DNA from: Hyphomicrobiales bacterium
Lineage (GTDB): Bacteria > Pseudomonadota > Alphaproteobacteria > Rhizobiales > Rhizobiaceae
Direction of reading: 5' to 3'
Assembly: GCA_900470285.1 (NCBI GenBank)
Contig: UCAG01000001.1
Location: 186,001-250,000, forward strand
DNA: 64,000 nucleotides
In this document: piece by piece, positions 47,373-56,015 of the stretch
How positions within the stretch are numbered: position 1 is the stretch's first letter
Layout of the letters: every line of letters begins with the position of its first letter
Made by a program: the position numbers and the translations under genes
Notes under the pieces: generated by a model
Seen by the model: the letters and a program-made list of their open reading frames with translations, nothing else
What the model was told of the DNA's origin: nothing
The model's database searches: none

Positions 47373-47469
47373 GCGCATTGCGAAAAATGTAAAGCAGTTT
47401 TCGGGATAAAATGCGCGGCAAACAAAATGATAGAGCGGTTCCAGTGTTTCAGTCATAACCGGAACCGCT
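47373..47469. repeat. Two-stem intergenic palindrome, copy 1
   Basis: First stem GCGCATT (47373-47379) with AATGCGC (47410-47416); second stem AGCGGTTCC (47434-47442) with GGAACCGCT (47461-47469). The same spacing of two stems occurs at 50801-50900 with changed but still paired bases. Lies just behind aatA. Confidence 0.7.
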
Positions 47470-47488
47470 TTATCGCCAAAACCATAGA

Positions 47489-47522
47489 AACTCCCGAGCG
47501 GTCTACCGGTCGGGAGTTTTTC
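47489..47522. terminator. Terminator between aatA and the NCS1 gene
   Basis: ACTCCCGA pairs with TCGGGAGT, extended by CGGT and ACCG in the loop region; TTTTTC follows on the plus strand. It serves aatA and could also stop transcription from the minus strand. Confidence 0.82.
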
Positions 47523-47524
47523 AT

Positions 47525-48969
47525 TTAAGCAGCTTGACGATACGGGCGCAGTTTCATGGCGACATAATAAACGCCGCCGCCAATCAACACGCCGAAGAAC
47601 CAGCCATAGATCGACCACCAGTCCGGCAGGAGATTGGTCAGCATCGGTAAAATACTAGAGAACAGCGAACCGATTGCCGTTGCAATCAGCGCATTGATAT
47701 TCCAGCCATTCGTAAAGCGATATTCTCCGTTTTCCCGATACAAGGCTTCAACATTCACCTCCCCCTTCGCGATCAGATAATAATCCACGAGGATGATACC
47801 GAAGAGCGGTCCCATGGTTGCGCCGATCGCATTGACGAAAGTTGCCGCATTACCCTCCCACGGTGCAAAGGGATAAAGAAACAGTGCTATCAAAGCCGCA
47901 ATATAACCACCCTTTTTAAAGTCGATATAACGCGGCAAAGCGTTGGAAAAATCAAAAGCCGGTGACACAAAATTGGCGACCACATTGATCCCCAGTGTTG
48001 CAACTGCAAAAGTCAACGCAGCAAGCAAAGCCAGAAACCAGCTGTCAAACTTTGCTGAAATCTGCTCCGGATGCAGCAATACCTCACCATAGACATTGAA
48101 TGCTGCAATCGTAGTGATACCGGCCACCAGAGAAAACAGCATCAGATTGACCGGCAATCCCCAGAGATTGCCTTTCAGCAAAGTTTTTTTATCCGGCGTA
48201 TAGCGGGAGAAGTCACAGAAATTTAAGTAAAGTGCCGCGAAATAGGTCACCCATGTTGCGGCCACAGCCATCAGCGCCCAGAAGGTTCCGGGCTCACCCG
48301 GCACACCTGCATCCTTGGTAGCAGTCAGCAATACATCCTGCGGAATGCCGTGATCAAAGGAAAAACCACCGGCCTTAATAACCAGCCCGACAGCCAGCAC
48401 CAGCATCGCGATCCAGACTGCAGGCCCTGCCCAATCCTGAAACTTGCGTACAGTCTCCATGCCGTTCTGAATAATCAGCAGCTGCAAAGCCCAGACAATC
48501 AGAAAACATATCGTGGAAAGCGTACTGTGCCCCAGAAAGAACGACGTCTGGTGAAATTCCAGCAGGCTTTCATTGCGGATCAGCAAAGCCACAATTGCGC
48601 TGGAAGCTGCTGCCGTTTGCGCACCATACCAGAAACAAGCCACAACCGCCCGTACCAGCGCCGGCAGGTTAGCACCCCAGATACCAAAAGATGCGCGCGC
48701 AAGTACCGGATAAGGCACACCGGTTTTCACACCTGCATAGCCTACAAGATTCATCAAAAAGAAGATGATAAGCGATCCCGCACCAATGGCGACAACAAAA
48801 TTAACAAAGCCTCCGCATAGCAAAAACAAACTTGCAGCAAGGTAATAACCCACAGGCTGTGAACATCCGAGGTCCAGACGTTAAATATACTGAAGGCACC
48901 CCAGTTGCGCTTTTGCGCAGGTGCCAGATCTTCATTATATAAATTAGGCGAAGCATCAGTGATGCGCAT
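47525..48969 (-). pseudogene. NCS1-family nucleobase:cation symporter with a one-base frameshift
   Basis: Inner membrane transporter of the NCS1 family (purines, pyrimidines, hydantoins, allantoin). The 5' part (48969 to about 48850) encodes MRITDASPNLYNEDLAPAQK and then a W-x-S/T-D-V-H-S-L-W segment, the typical cytoplasmic start; the remainder (from about 48852 to 47525) continues GYYLAASLFLLCGG in another frame. One G is missing from the run at 48849-48851 (three C on the plus strand where four would restore L-W-G-Y-Y). With it the protein would be about 481 residues, normal for NCS1, with 12 helices and the GIWGANLPALVRAVVACFWYG motif. Since everything else is intact, this is either a very recent mutation, phase-variable homopolymer slippage, or a sequencing error. 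Confidence 0.85.
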
Positions 48970-49423
48970 TTCATAGCCTCCCGACAGATCAGGGATGACT
49001 TAGCCAAATATAAGAAACACATTCTCCGGCACGCAAAACAACACATCCGGCAAGCGAATGCAGTACCAATCTCCGGCTATCTCCCCTCAATTATGCATTA
49101 TGTTTTATTATATAAATGATGCGCTCCATTGAACGGAGCGATATGCAATTATCGATAACGGGTATCTCACGCCTAAACACGGCGCCATTTCTGTATAAAA
49201 AATTTCAGAATGTATCACCTGACACAGCACCGGTCCCCTCACTCATACCGGCAAGAATGCAGACAGCAAAGACATACACTCTGCCAACCATAGAAGCGGG
49301 AATAAATCCGAAAGTCCAGAAGAATTATCCGGCAGGCATCATGTCAGAAAGATCTGCATTATGTGATACTTAAACAGTTTTCCGTCAACGAAAACTCTTT
49401 TGAAAACTGCTCAGGATTTTGGA
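48970..49423. other. Spacer between the NCS1 gene and the AbcR-like sRNA
   Basis: AT-rich, with no convincing gene. A frame from 49116 to 49373 on the plus strand has no family resemblance or ribosome-binding site. The promoter of the NCS1 gene is expected here. Confidence 0.45.
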
Positions 49424-49536
49424 CAAAAAAAAGCCGGACATAAGCCCGGCTTGGAATTTTGAAGGCGTCATATGGACAAGCCTTCAGAGGGGAACACTTA
49501 GGATGCGCAATGGGAGGAGGAGACGCATCACTAAGA
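49424..49536 (-). ncRNA. AbcR-like (alpha-r15 family) trans-acting small RNA
   Basis: About 113 nt on the minus strand with three hairpins. First: CTTAG plus GATGCG pairs with CGCATC plus CTAAG, presenting a single-stranded loop UCUCCUCCUCCC that is anti-Shine-Dalgarno (49497-49535). Second: TGAAGGC pairs with GCCTTCA (loop of 13). Third: terminator AAGCCGGGC-N4-GTCCGGCTT with eight Ts. This layout, length and CU-rich loop are those of AbcR sRNAs, Hfq-dependent repressors of ABC transporter mRNAs. A -10 TATACA lies at 49542-49547. It is directly downstream of the VtlR/LsrB gene, whose orthologues activate an abcR gene. Homology was judged by eye. Confidence 0.72.
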
Positions 49537-49662
49537 TGAGTTGTATATGCTCCTTTAAGCCTGATTTCACAACGCCCGATATTGCAAAGCAGCCATGCAT
49601 TTTCAGATAGCTCAGCATCTTGAAACCGCTTTTTCTGCACAGATGGGCATTAAACAACAAAA

Positions 49663-49685
49663 AAGCCGGTAAAACCGGCTCTTTT
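49663..49685 (-). terminator. Terminator of the VtlR/LsrB-type gene
   Basis: AGAGCCGGT pairs with ACCGGCTTT; on the minus strand TTTTGTTG follows. It separates the regulator from the sRNA. Confidence 0.85.
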
Positions 49686-49703
49686 AACGTCAATTGGTCT
49701 GCT

Positions 49704-50609
49704 TCAGAAAGACCAGTTTCTCGCTTTGGAGAAAATGAAATCGCGGAAAACATGCAGCTTGGCCGCATTTTTCAGCGCTTCCGGATAGCAGAAGAATGTA
49801 TCGAAGGAAGGAATCTCTCCCAAAGCCGGCAGCAGACGCACCAATCCAGATGTTTTATCGACCATATAATCCGGCAAAACCCCGATCCCGACACCACTGA
49901 GAACCGCGCGGCGGATGGAAAGCAGATTATTGACCTGCAAGGTCGGAATACGCGCACCACCATCAGTGCGGCCTGCTGTTTCCAGCCAGTTCAGCCCCAT
50001 CAGATAGGACGGTGCAGATTCACCAAAAGTTACAATGCGATGCTCATCAAGCTCTTCAATAGCACTGAGCTTGCCATATTTGGCAATATAGCCTTCAGAT
50101 GCATAAACATGCATATGCACGGTAAACATGCGGCGCTGGATGAGATCCGGCTGCTGCGGCTGACGTAAACGTAAAGCACAATCCGCGTGACGCATGGTCA
50201 GATCCAGCTCTTCATCATCCAGAATGAGCTGCACCTGCACATCCGGGTAGAGATCGGCAAATTCTTCCATCCGCTCGATCAGCCAGCCGGAACCAAGCCC
50301 GACCGTTGTCGTCACACGCAGGCGACCGGAAGGTTTTTCACGGTTTTCATTGAGTTTGGAGCGGACATTTTCCAGCTTCATCAGCACGTCATGAGCTGTG
50401 CGATACAAAACTTCGCCCTGTTCAGTCAGAATAAGGCCACGCGCATGACGATAGAACAGCGCCACACCGACATCCTGCTCAAGCGCGCTGACTTGGCGTG
50501 AAATCGCAGATTGCGACAAATGCAATGTCTGCGCCGCATGGGTAAACGAGCCGGCCTCAGCAGCGGCATGAAAAATGCGTAGCTTATCCCAGTCAAGTGG
50601 TGCCACCAC
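49704..50609 (-). CDS. vtlR: LysR-type regulator of the VtlR/LsrB group
   Basis: Transcription factor of 301 residues. The N-terminal winged helix (about 6-65) reads LDWDKLRIFHAAAEAGSF and continues THAAQTLHLSQSAISRQV, characteristic of the LsrB (Sinorhizobium) and VtlR (Brucella) group, as is the early part of the effector domain (RHADCALRLRQPQQPDLIQRRMFTVHMHVYAS). In Brucella VtlR activates the sRNA gene abcR2 and a few small-protein genes needed for virulence; in Sinorhizobium LsrB controls symbiosis and redox genes and contains reactive Cys. Few Cys are visible here. trxB upstream and an AbcR-like sRNA downstream match the known neighbourhood and regulon. It ends in a terminator. Confidence 0.88.
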   Translation of the reverse strand: MVAPLDWDKLRIFHAAAEAGSFTHAAQTLHLSQSAISRQVSALEQDVGVALFYRHARGLILTEQGEVLYRTAHDVLMKLENVRSKLNENREKPSGRLRVTTTVGLGSGWLIERMEEFADLYPDVQVQLILDDEELDLTMRHADCALRLRQPQQPDLIQRRMFTVHMHVYASEGYIAKYGKLSAIEELDEHRIVTFGESAPSYLMGLNWLETAGRTDGGARIPTLQVNNLLSIRRAVLSGVGIGVLPDYMVDKTSGLVRLLPALGEIPSFDTFFCYPEALKNAAKLHVFRDFIFSKARNWSF

Positions 50610-50798
50610 ACTATCCCCTTTTCATGCAATGCCCGCCTTTATAGCAACGGACATTGCTTTGCATCCTCCGGCACAATGCGGTTCATCCGCTATGCACTTC
50701 CCATTTCAACTTCACACCGATGTCCGACAGTAAATCAGAATCAGCTTATAACTGCCACAAGACAAAGAACTAAATTTTATGGCAACTTTAAAGAGCCA

Positions 50799-50900
50799 GA
50801 GCATTTTCAACAAAAACGAAAACCGGTTTTGCAAAGAAAATGCAGCAGAAACAAAGAAGCAGAGCGGTTTTACGATTCAGGGTCATTAAAAACCGCTCTG
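50799..50900. repeat. Two-stem intergenic palindrome, copy 2
   Basis: First stem GCATTTTC (50801-50808) with GAAAATGC (50836-50843); second stem CAGAGCGGTTTT (50860-50871) with AAAACCGCTCTG (50889-50900). Same arrangement as 47373-47469 with compensatory base changes. Lies between vtlR and trxB; the remainder of 50610-50949 shows no gene. Confidence 0.75.
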
Positions 50901-50949
50901 CAGTGCAGAATTATCAGGTGCCGGCTGTTCAAGCCACGAGCTTAACCGC

Positions 50950-51909
50950 TCAGGCCTCCGGTTGCGCCGCCAGCCAGCGTTCAGCTTCAAGCGCAGCCAT
51001 ACAGCCCATGCCTGCCGCGGTTACAGCCTGACGGAAAATATCATCCGTCACGTCACCGGCGGCAAATACACCTTCAATGCTTGTCGCGGTTGAATCCGGT
51101 GCTGTCCACAAATAACCGCTATCCTTCATCTTCAGCTGATCTTTGAACAGAGATACTGCCGGTGCGTGACCGATTGCGACAAATACACCATCAGTTTTCA
51201 CCTCGGTGATCGCACCGCTCACCGTATCTTTGAGTCTTGCGCCGGTTACAACCGGCCCCATAGGCGGATTGGCAGGATTACCGGTGATTTCCTCAACCGC
51301 GTGATTCCAGATGATTTTTACATTTTCGCGTTTCAGCAGACGTTCCTGCAGAATTTTCTCGGCACGGAAACTGTCACGGCGATGCACAACAGTGACTGAT
51401 TTAGCGATATGCGAAAGATACAGTGCTTCTTCGACAGCAGTATTACCGCCGCCGACAACGATCACATCCTTGCCGCGATAGAAGAAACCGTCACAGGTTG
51501 CACAGGCAGACACACCGCCGCCCATGAAATGCTGTTCGCTTTCGAGACCGAGCCATTTGGCCTGCGCACCGGTCGCAATAATCACAATATCGCTGGTAAA
51601 CACTGCGCCACTATCGGTTTTCGCTGTGAACGGACGCTTCGACAGGTCAACTTCCGACACCAGATCATAGACAATTTCAGCGCCGACATTTTCAGCCTGT
51701 TTGGCCATTTGTTCCATCATCCACGGCCCCTGCACGGTTTCTGCATAGCCCGGATAATTCTCAACATCGGTGGTAATCATCAGCTGACCGCCCTGCTCCA
51801 GACCGGTAATGATAACCGGTTTCAGCATGGCACGAGCCGCATAAATAGCTGCCGTATAACCGGCAGGTCCTGAACCGATAATGAGGACAGGAACATGGCG
51901 CTGTGTCAT
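50950..51909 (-). CDS. trxB: Thioredoxin reductase TrxB
   Basis: NADPH-dependent flavoprotein that reduces thioredoxin. The 319-residue protein shows VLIIGSGPAGYTAAIYAARA at the FAD site, the redox-active pair in SACATCDGFFYRGKD, the NADPH motif VVGGGNTAVEEALYL and the C-terminal FAAGDVTDDIFRQAVTAAGMG. Length and motifs are standard for the bacterial low-molecular-weight enzyme. The neighbourhood trxB-vtlR/lsrB and lrp matches other Hyphomicrobiales, although here trkH has come between trxB and lrp. Confidence 0.97.
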   Translation of the reverse strand: MTQRHVPVLIIGSGPAGYTAAIYAARAMLKPVIITGLEQGGQLMITTDVENYPGYAETVQGPWMMEQMAKQAENVGAEIVYDLVSEVDLSKRPFTAKTDSGAVFTSDIVIIATGAQAKWLGLESEQHFMGGGVSACATCDGFFYRGKDVIVVGGGNTAVEEALYLSHIAKSVTVVHRRDSFRAEKILQERLLKRENVKIIWNHAVEEITGNPANPPMGPVVTGARLKDTVSGAITEVKTDGVFVAIGHAPAVSLFKDQLKMKDSGYLWTAPDSTATSIEGVFAAGDVTDDIFRQAVTAAGMGCMAALEAERWLAAQPEA

Positions 51910-52279
51910 AGACTTTTCTCTTTCCGCGTAACTTCATTGCCGCGCATTACAGAATGCAATCCGTATTGCGCCCAGATAGTGTGAAACTAGGTTTCGCAGT
52001 CTCCGATTACAAGCTGAAGCGGGGCTTAATCACAGGCAAGTTTATCCATAGGCCAGAAAACCGCGCTTGTGTTTCTGAGAAGTCACAAATCGGCTTTTGT
52101 GCCAGCCCCCCATAGGAAATACATAAAAATTTTGCTAGATTCCTATAATATTCCTATAGAGTTACCAACCCCGTGCTGCTTTACGCATAACAGGCAGTCC
52201 TGCTGACGGGAAAAGTTATTACAGCCGAGAGGGCAGGATCATATTTCGCTTCGTTAGTAATATTTGCGCGCGTTTAGGC
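51910..52279. other. Divergent spacer between trxB and trkH
   Basis: 370 bases. TTCCTATA occurs twice at 52140-52160 (11 bases apart) near a probable -10-like AT-rich stretch; no factor could be assigned. The trkH frame is open upstream to at least 52202 without a standard start codon. Confidence 0.4.
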
Positions 52280-53686
52280 ATGATGATGGCCGTTGCCATG
52301 CTGTTTCCTGCAATGTTTGACTTGCGCGACGGCACACCGGACTGGCTGATTTTCATTCGCTCATCCCTGTTTACCGCCGTTGTATCGTCACTGGTCTTTC
52401 TCTCCACGCAAAACAGTCATGTCCGTTTTTCACCGCGTCTCGGCTTTCTGCTCACAGTCTCGCTCTGGGTAACTGCTGCCCTGCTCGGTTCTATCCCGTT
52501 TTACTTCTCCCATCTGCCAATCAGTTTCGCGACAGCGTTGTTTGAATCCACATCCGGCATTACAGCAACCGGCTCAACAGCACTGACAGGTCTCGACCAG
52601 ATGCCGCGCGGCATTCTGATCTGGCGCTCATTGCTATGCTGGATCGGCGGTATCGGGTTTATCGGTTTGGCGCTGTTGCTGCTGCCGTCTCTGCGCATCG
52701 GCGGTGTCCAGCTATTCCATATGGAATCCTCGGACAAGTCCGAGAAAATTCTGCCGCGCGTCAATCAGCTGGCGATCGGCATTATTGTCGCCTATTGCGG
52801 CCTGACCATCCTGTGTATTGTTGCATTTTTTGCCGCCGGAATGGGCATGTTTGATGCCATTAATCACGGGCTGACGACGATTTCCACGGCCGGTTATTCG
52901 ACCCATGATAATTCTTTCGGCTTTTTCGAAGGTAATAACGCCATTCTGATTGTGGCTATGGTCTTTATGACGCTCGGCTCCCTGCCGTTTATTCTGTACA
53001 TCAAGGCCGTCATTCCGCAGCAAATGCCCAACCTGCTTGATCCTCAGGTTAAACTTTTCCTGTCTTTAATCATAATCTTCACATTCGGGCTGGCTGTGAT
53101 GCTGCGTATCAGCTCCGATATGCCTTTCGGCACTGCTTTGCTAACCGCAGGCTTCCATTTCATTTCCGTCATCACCACCACGGGTTTTGCAATGGAGGAT
53201 TATACGCTTTGGGGACCTGCCGCGGTCGGCGTGTTTTTTCTTGCCTCCTTTATCGGCGGCTGTGCCGGTTCCACATCGGGCGGTATGAAAATCAACCGCA
53301 TCATCATTTTGTGGCGCACCACACAGGCCAGCCTGACCCGTCTGGTCATGCCCCACGCCGTTGTCAAAGCCCGTTATGGCTCATCGGAAATCACTCCTGA
53401 TATTGCCCAGAGTGCCCTGCTCTATCTGTTTCTGTATTTTGCCTCGCTGGTACTGGGCACAATGGCATTGTCCATCTTCGGGCTGGATTTTGTCTCCGCT
53501 TTTACCGGCGCGCTTACCGCCCTCTCCAATGTCGGCCCCGGCCTTGGCGAAACCATCGGCCCTGCAGGCAACTTCTCCACCATCAATGACAATGCGCTCT
53601 GGGTATTGAGCTATCTCATGCTGGCCGGACGTCTGGAACTGATTACTGTGGTCATTCTGTTTACCCGTGCCTTTTGGGTACGCTGA
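52280..53686 (+). CDS. trkH: Potassium uptake protein TrkH
   Basis: Inner membrane K+ channel subunit of the Trk/Ktr system, working with TrkA. The 468-residue product (from ATG 52280) has about ten helices and four pore loops with selectivity-filter-like motifs: FESTSGITATGSTAL, NHGLTTISTAGYSTHD, ISVITTTGFAMEDY, and the fourth LTALSNVGPGLGE. The motif CAGSTSGGMKINR lies before the third cytoplasmic stretch. The N-terminus seems truncated: codons upstream in frame (52241-52279) read IFRFVSNICARLG, which looks like the real beginning, but no ATG, GTG or TTG precedes them. A rare start such as ATC or ATA, or a base error, is possible. No trkA in the window. Confidence 0.92.
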   Translation: MMMAVAMLFPAMFDLRDGTPDWLIFIRSSLFTAVVSSLVFLSTQNSHVRFSPRLGFLLTVSLWVTAALLGSIPFYFSHLPISFATALFESTSGITATGSTALTGLDQMPRGILIWRSLLCWIGGIGFIGLALLLLPSLRIGGVQLFHMESSDKSEKILPRVNQLAIGIIVAYCGLTILCIVAFFAAGMGMFDAINHGLTTISTAGYSTHDNSFGFFEGNNAILIVAMVFMTLGSLPFILYIKAVIPQQMPNLLDPQVKLFLSLIIIFTFGLAVMLRISSDMPFGTALLTAGFHFISVITTTGFAMEDYTLWGPAAVGVFFLASFIGGCAGSTSGGMKINRIIILWRTTQASLTRLVMPHAVVKARYGSSEITPDIAQSALLYLFLYFASLVLGTMALSIFGLDFVSAFTGALTALSNVGPGLGETIGPAGNFSTINDNALWVLSYLMLAGRLELITVVILFTRAFWVR

Positions 53687-53939
53687 ACAGCGACCATCAC
53701 GAAAAACTGATCCGGTTCTGAAAAAGAAAATGATGCAGAATGGTTGATAATTTCAATTAGCCATTCTCATTGTTTCATTCATGATATAATGCAATGACTC
53801 TAAAGCAATTCTTGGAAAGGCCGTCACAGGCTCTGAGCCTTGCATTGTTGTTATATAATTGCTTTATGCACTTCTGAGACTTCCATTCTGCCTCCGGCAG
53901 TTCACAGCCCTTTTATTGCCACCCTCTTACGGAGTTCCT

Positions 53940-54410
53940 ATGCCGATTAAGGTTGATCTTGATGATATTGACTGGAAAATTCTGCGGGAACTGCAAAATG
54001 ACGGGCGGATGACAAATGTCGAGCTGGCGGAACGCGTCGGCATTTCGGCACCGCCATGCCTGCGCCGTGTGCGCAAACTTGAAGAAAGCGGCATTATTCA
54101 GGGCTATCAGGCAATTATTAAAGGTGAAGCTGTCGGGCAGGATCTGGTGGCTTTCTGCTCAGTCGGCCTGAAGCACCAGTCCGATGGCGAATTGAAAGCC
54201 TTTGCCGAGAAAACCAAATCCTGGTCGCTGGTGCGCCGCGCATGGATGGTATCCGGTGAATCCGATTTTCTGCTGCATTGCGTTGCACCAAATCTCAACG
54301 CGTTTCAGACTTTTGTGATTGAAGAACTGACCGCGACGCCGAATGTGGATTCTGTGCGCACAGCACTGACCATCAAGCCGGTCAAAGACGAAGTTTTGAT
54401 CGCAATTTAA
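53940..54410 (+). CDS. Lrp/AsnC-family transcriptional regulator
   Basis: Feast/famine regulator of 156 residues. The helix-turn-helix at about 10-55 reads DWKILRELQNDGRMTNVELA and continues ERVGISAPPCLRRVRKLEES; the RAM (ligand-binding) domain covers about 70-145 with VSGESDFLLHCVAPNLNAF. Start at 53940, with GGAG seven bases before; the frame is open another 81 bases upstream without support. In related genomes an lrp-type gene lies beside trxB, as here. The 250-base spacer before it carries a small hairpin (AATGG/CCATT) only. Effector unknown; amino acids are usual. Confidence 0.92.
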   Translation: MPIKVDLDDIDWKILRELQNDGRMTNVELAERVGISAPPCLRRVRKLEESGIIQGYQAIIKGEAVGQDLVAFCSVGLKHQSDGELKAFAEKTKSWSLVRRAWMVSGESDFLLHCVAPNLNAFQTFVIEELTATPNVDSVRTALTIKPVKDEVLIAI

Positions 54411-54431
54411 ACGCGACACATCTCAGAAAAT

Positions 54432-54460
54432 GAAAAAGCCGGTGAAAACCGGCTTTATTT
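54432..54460. terminator. Bidirectional terminator between the Lrp-type gene and lpcC
   Basis: AAAGCCGGTG pairs with the AACCGGCTTT half, with T-rich tails on both strands (TATTTATG on plus, TTCATTTTC on minus). Confidence 0.85.
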
Positions 54461-55538
54461 ATGCCTGCTCGAAAATCCGTTGGTAGAAATCCCCGATTGT
54501 CTTCGCTTCGCGTTCCAGCGGGAAAAACTCGCGCACACGCTGCAAGCCTTTTTCCGCATGTTGTGCGGCAAGTTCGGGGTTACGCAGATAATTTTCAATC
54601 GCAGGTGCCATAGTCGCACCGGACGGCACAACATAACCGGTTTCACCTTCAACCACGATTTCTGGGTAGGCACCGGCATCGCTGGTCACGACTGCGGTTT
54701 GTGAAGCCATGGCTTCAAGCGGTGTCAGGCCAAAACCTTCGGTGCGCGAGGGCGCCACATAAACATCCAGACGGCGATACCATGCACTGATACTGTCGCC
54801 CGCAGGATCGGCACTGACAAACGGCACCTCACCCAGAAAAATAACCCGGTCAGCAAGACCCGCTTTTCTGACCTTTTCCTGCAGCTCTTTTTCAAAGCCA
54901 ACATGCTCGGCTGTGGCACGTCCTGCCACCACGGCTGTCCAGTTGGGATAGCGCGGCAACAGTTCAATCATCGCATCGACAAAAAGATCGGTGCCCTTCT
55001 GATGCCGCACACGACCAAAACAGCCAATGGCATATTTTCCGGGCAAACCAGTAACAGCGAAACGATCCTGCTCACTTTGTGGCGGGTGGAACTGTTCCAG
55101 ATCAATACCGTGCATACTGACAGTATTCGGCACTTCCAGATAGCTCGCCGTGCGGGTACTGGTTGCCAATACACCGTCCATACGACGGATCAGCCATTTG
55201 GTGAATTTTTTATGATGGCGTTGTGAAGCCGAGGTAAAAATCACCTTCAGCTTCATCCGCAGCACATCACGCATAATAATGCCGGCCAGCATTTCAACAT
55301 TGCGGCGGGCATGCCAGATGCGGAATTTTTTGCCGGACGCAGGCTTGCGCCATAATCCGGCAAGATCACGCAAATTCACATGCGGAAGATCATCCGGCAA
55401 TCCCCGCCCGACAGCTGCAATCCTGATCCCCATTTTACGCTGCACCGGCACCAGCTGGACAATCGTCGAGGTGACGCCGGAGAGACGCTTTTTAAAATTC
55501 GGAGCCAGAATATCAGTGTCAGAAAGGGATACGCGCAC
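54459..55538 (-). CDS. lpcC: Glycosyltransferase family 4 enzyme, LPS core mannosyltransferase LpcC-like
   Basis: GT-B glycosyltransferase of 359 residues. LpcC of Rhizobium adds mannose to Kdo in the LPS inner core. The protein shows the GT1-type C-terminal domain: YAIGCFGRVRHQKGTDLFVDAM (donor side), VIFLGEVPF, the E-x7-E motif in PSRTEGFGLTPLEAMASQTAVVTSDAGAYPEIV. Starts with GTG at 55536-55538, only three bases after the greA stop, so it is translated from the greA transcript. No membrane segment; it is peripheral on the cytoplasmic face. The LpcC assignment rests on similarity remembered by layout and on the known greA-lpcC neighbourhood, so the exact sugar is uncertain. Confidence 0.82.
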   Translation of the reverse strand: MRVSLSDTDILAPNFKKRLSGVTSTIVQLVPVQRKMGIRIAAVGRGLPDDLPHVNLRDLAGLWRKPASGKKFRIWHARRNVEMLAGIIMRDVLRMKLKVIFTSASQRHHKKFTKWLIRRMDGVLATSTRTASYLEVPNTVSMHGIDLEQFHPPQSEQDRFAVTGLPGKYAIGCFGRVRHQKGTDLFVDAMIELLPRYPNWTAVVAGRATAEHVGFEKELQEKVRKAGLADRVIFLGEVPFVSADPAGDSISAWYRRLDVYVAPSRTEGFGLTPLEAMASQTAVVTSDAGAYPEIVVEGETGYVVPSGATMAPAIENYLRNPELAAQHAEKGLQRVREFFPLEREAKTIGDFYQRIFEQA

Positions 55539-55541
55539 TGG

Positions 55542-56015
55542 TTAAATAAATCTCATACCAAGGATTTCATAGGAACGGGCACCGCCCGGTGCATTGAACT
55601 CCACAGTATCGCCTGCGCTTTTGCCGATCAAGGCACGAGCAATCGGTGACGAGATGGAAATGCGGCCTTTTTTAACATCCGCTTCCTGATCGCCGACGAT
55701 CTGATAAATGCGCTCTTCTTCGGTGTCTTCATCAATAAGTGTAACAGTCGCACCGAACTTGATGGTCGTGCCTGTCAGCTTTGAAATATCGATCACTTCA
55801 GCACGGGCGATAAAGTCTTCAACTTCACCGATACGGCCTTCATTGAGGCTCTGTGCTTCTTTGGCTGCATGATATTCGGCATTTTCAGAAAGATCGCCGT
55901 GCGCGCGCGCTTCCGAAATCGCCTCGATAATGCGCGGACGCTCTTCCTGCTGACGCCAGCGCAGTTCCTCTTTCAGCTGATCAAAGCCAGCCTGTGTCAT
56001 AGGGAACTTTTCCAT
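55542..56015 (-). CDS. greA: Transcription elongation factor GreA
   Basis: Rescues backtracked RNA polymerase by stimulating transcript cleavage. The 157-residue protein shows the N-terminal coiled coil with the tip acidic residues ([24 protein letters not shown], with D and E at the tip) and the C-terminal FKBP-like domain ([45 protein letters not shown]). Fully normal length. Upstream lies a long gene-poor spacer; lpcC follows after three bases. Confidence 0.97.
   Translation of the reverse strand: MEKFPMTQAGFDQLKEELRWRQQEERPRIIEAISEARAHGDLSENAEYHAAKEAQSLNEGRIGEVEDFIARAEVIDISKLTGTTIKFGATVTLIDEDTEEERIYQIVGDQEADVKKGRISISSPIARALIGKSAGDTVEFNAPGGARSYEILGMRFI

Noticed and set aside
49116-49373. 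85-codon frame in the spacer before the sRNA
   Set aside because: No ribosome-binding site, no family match; average spacer composition.
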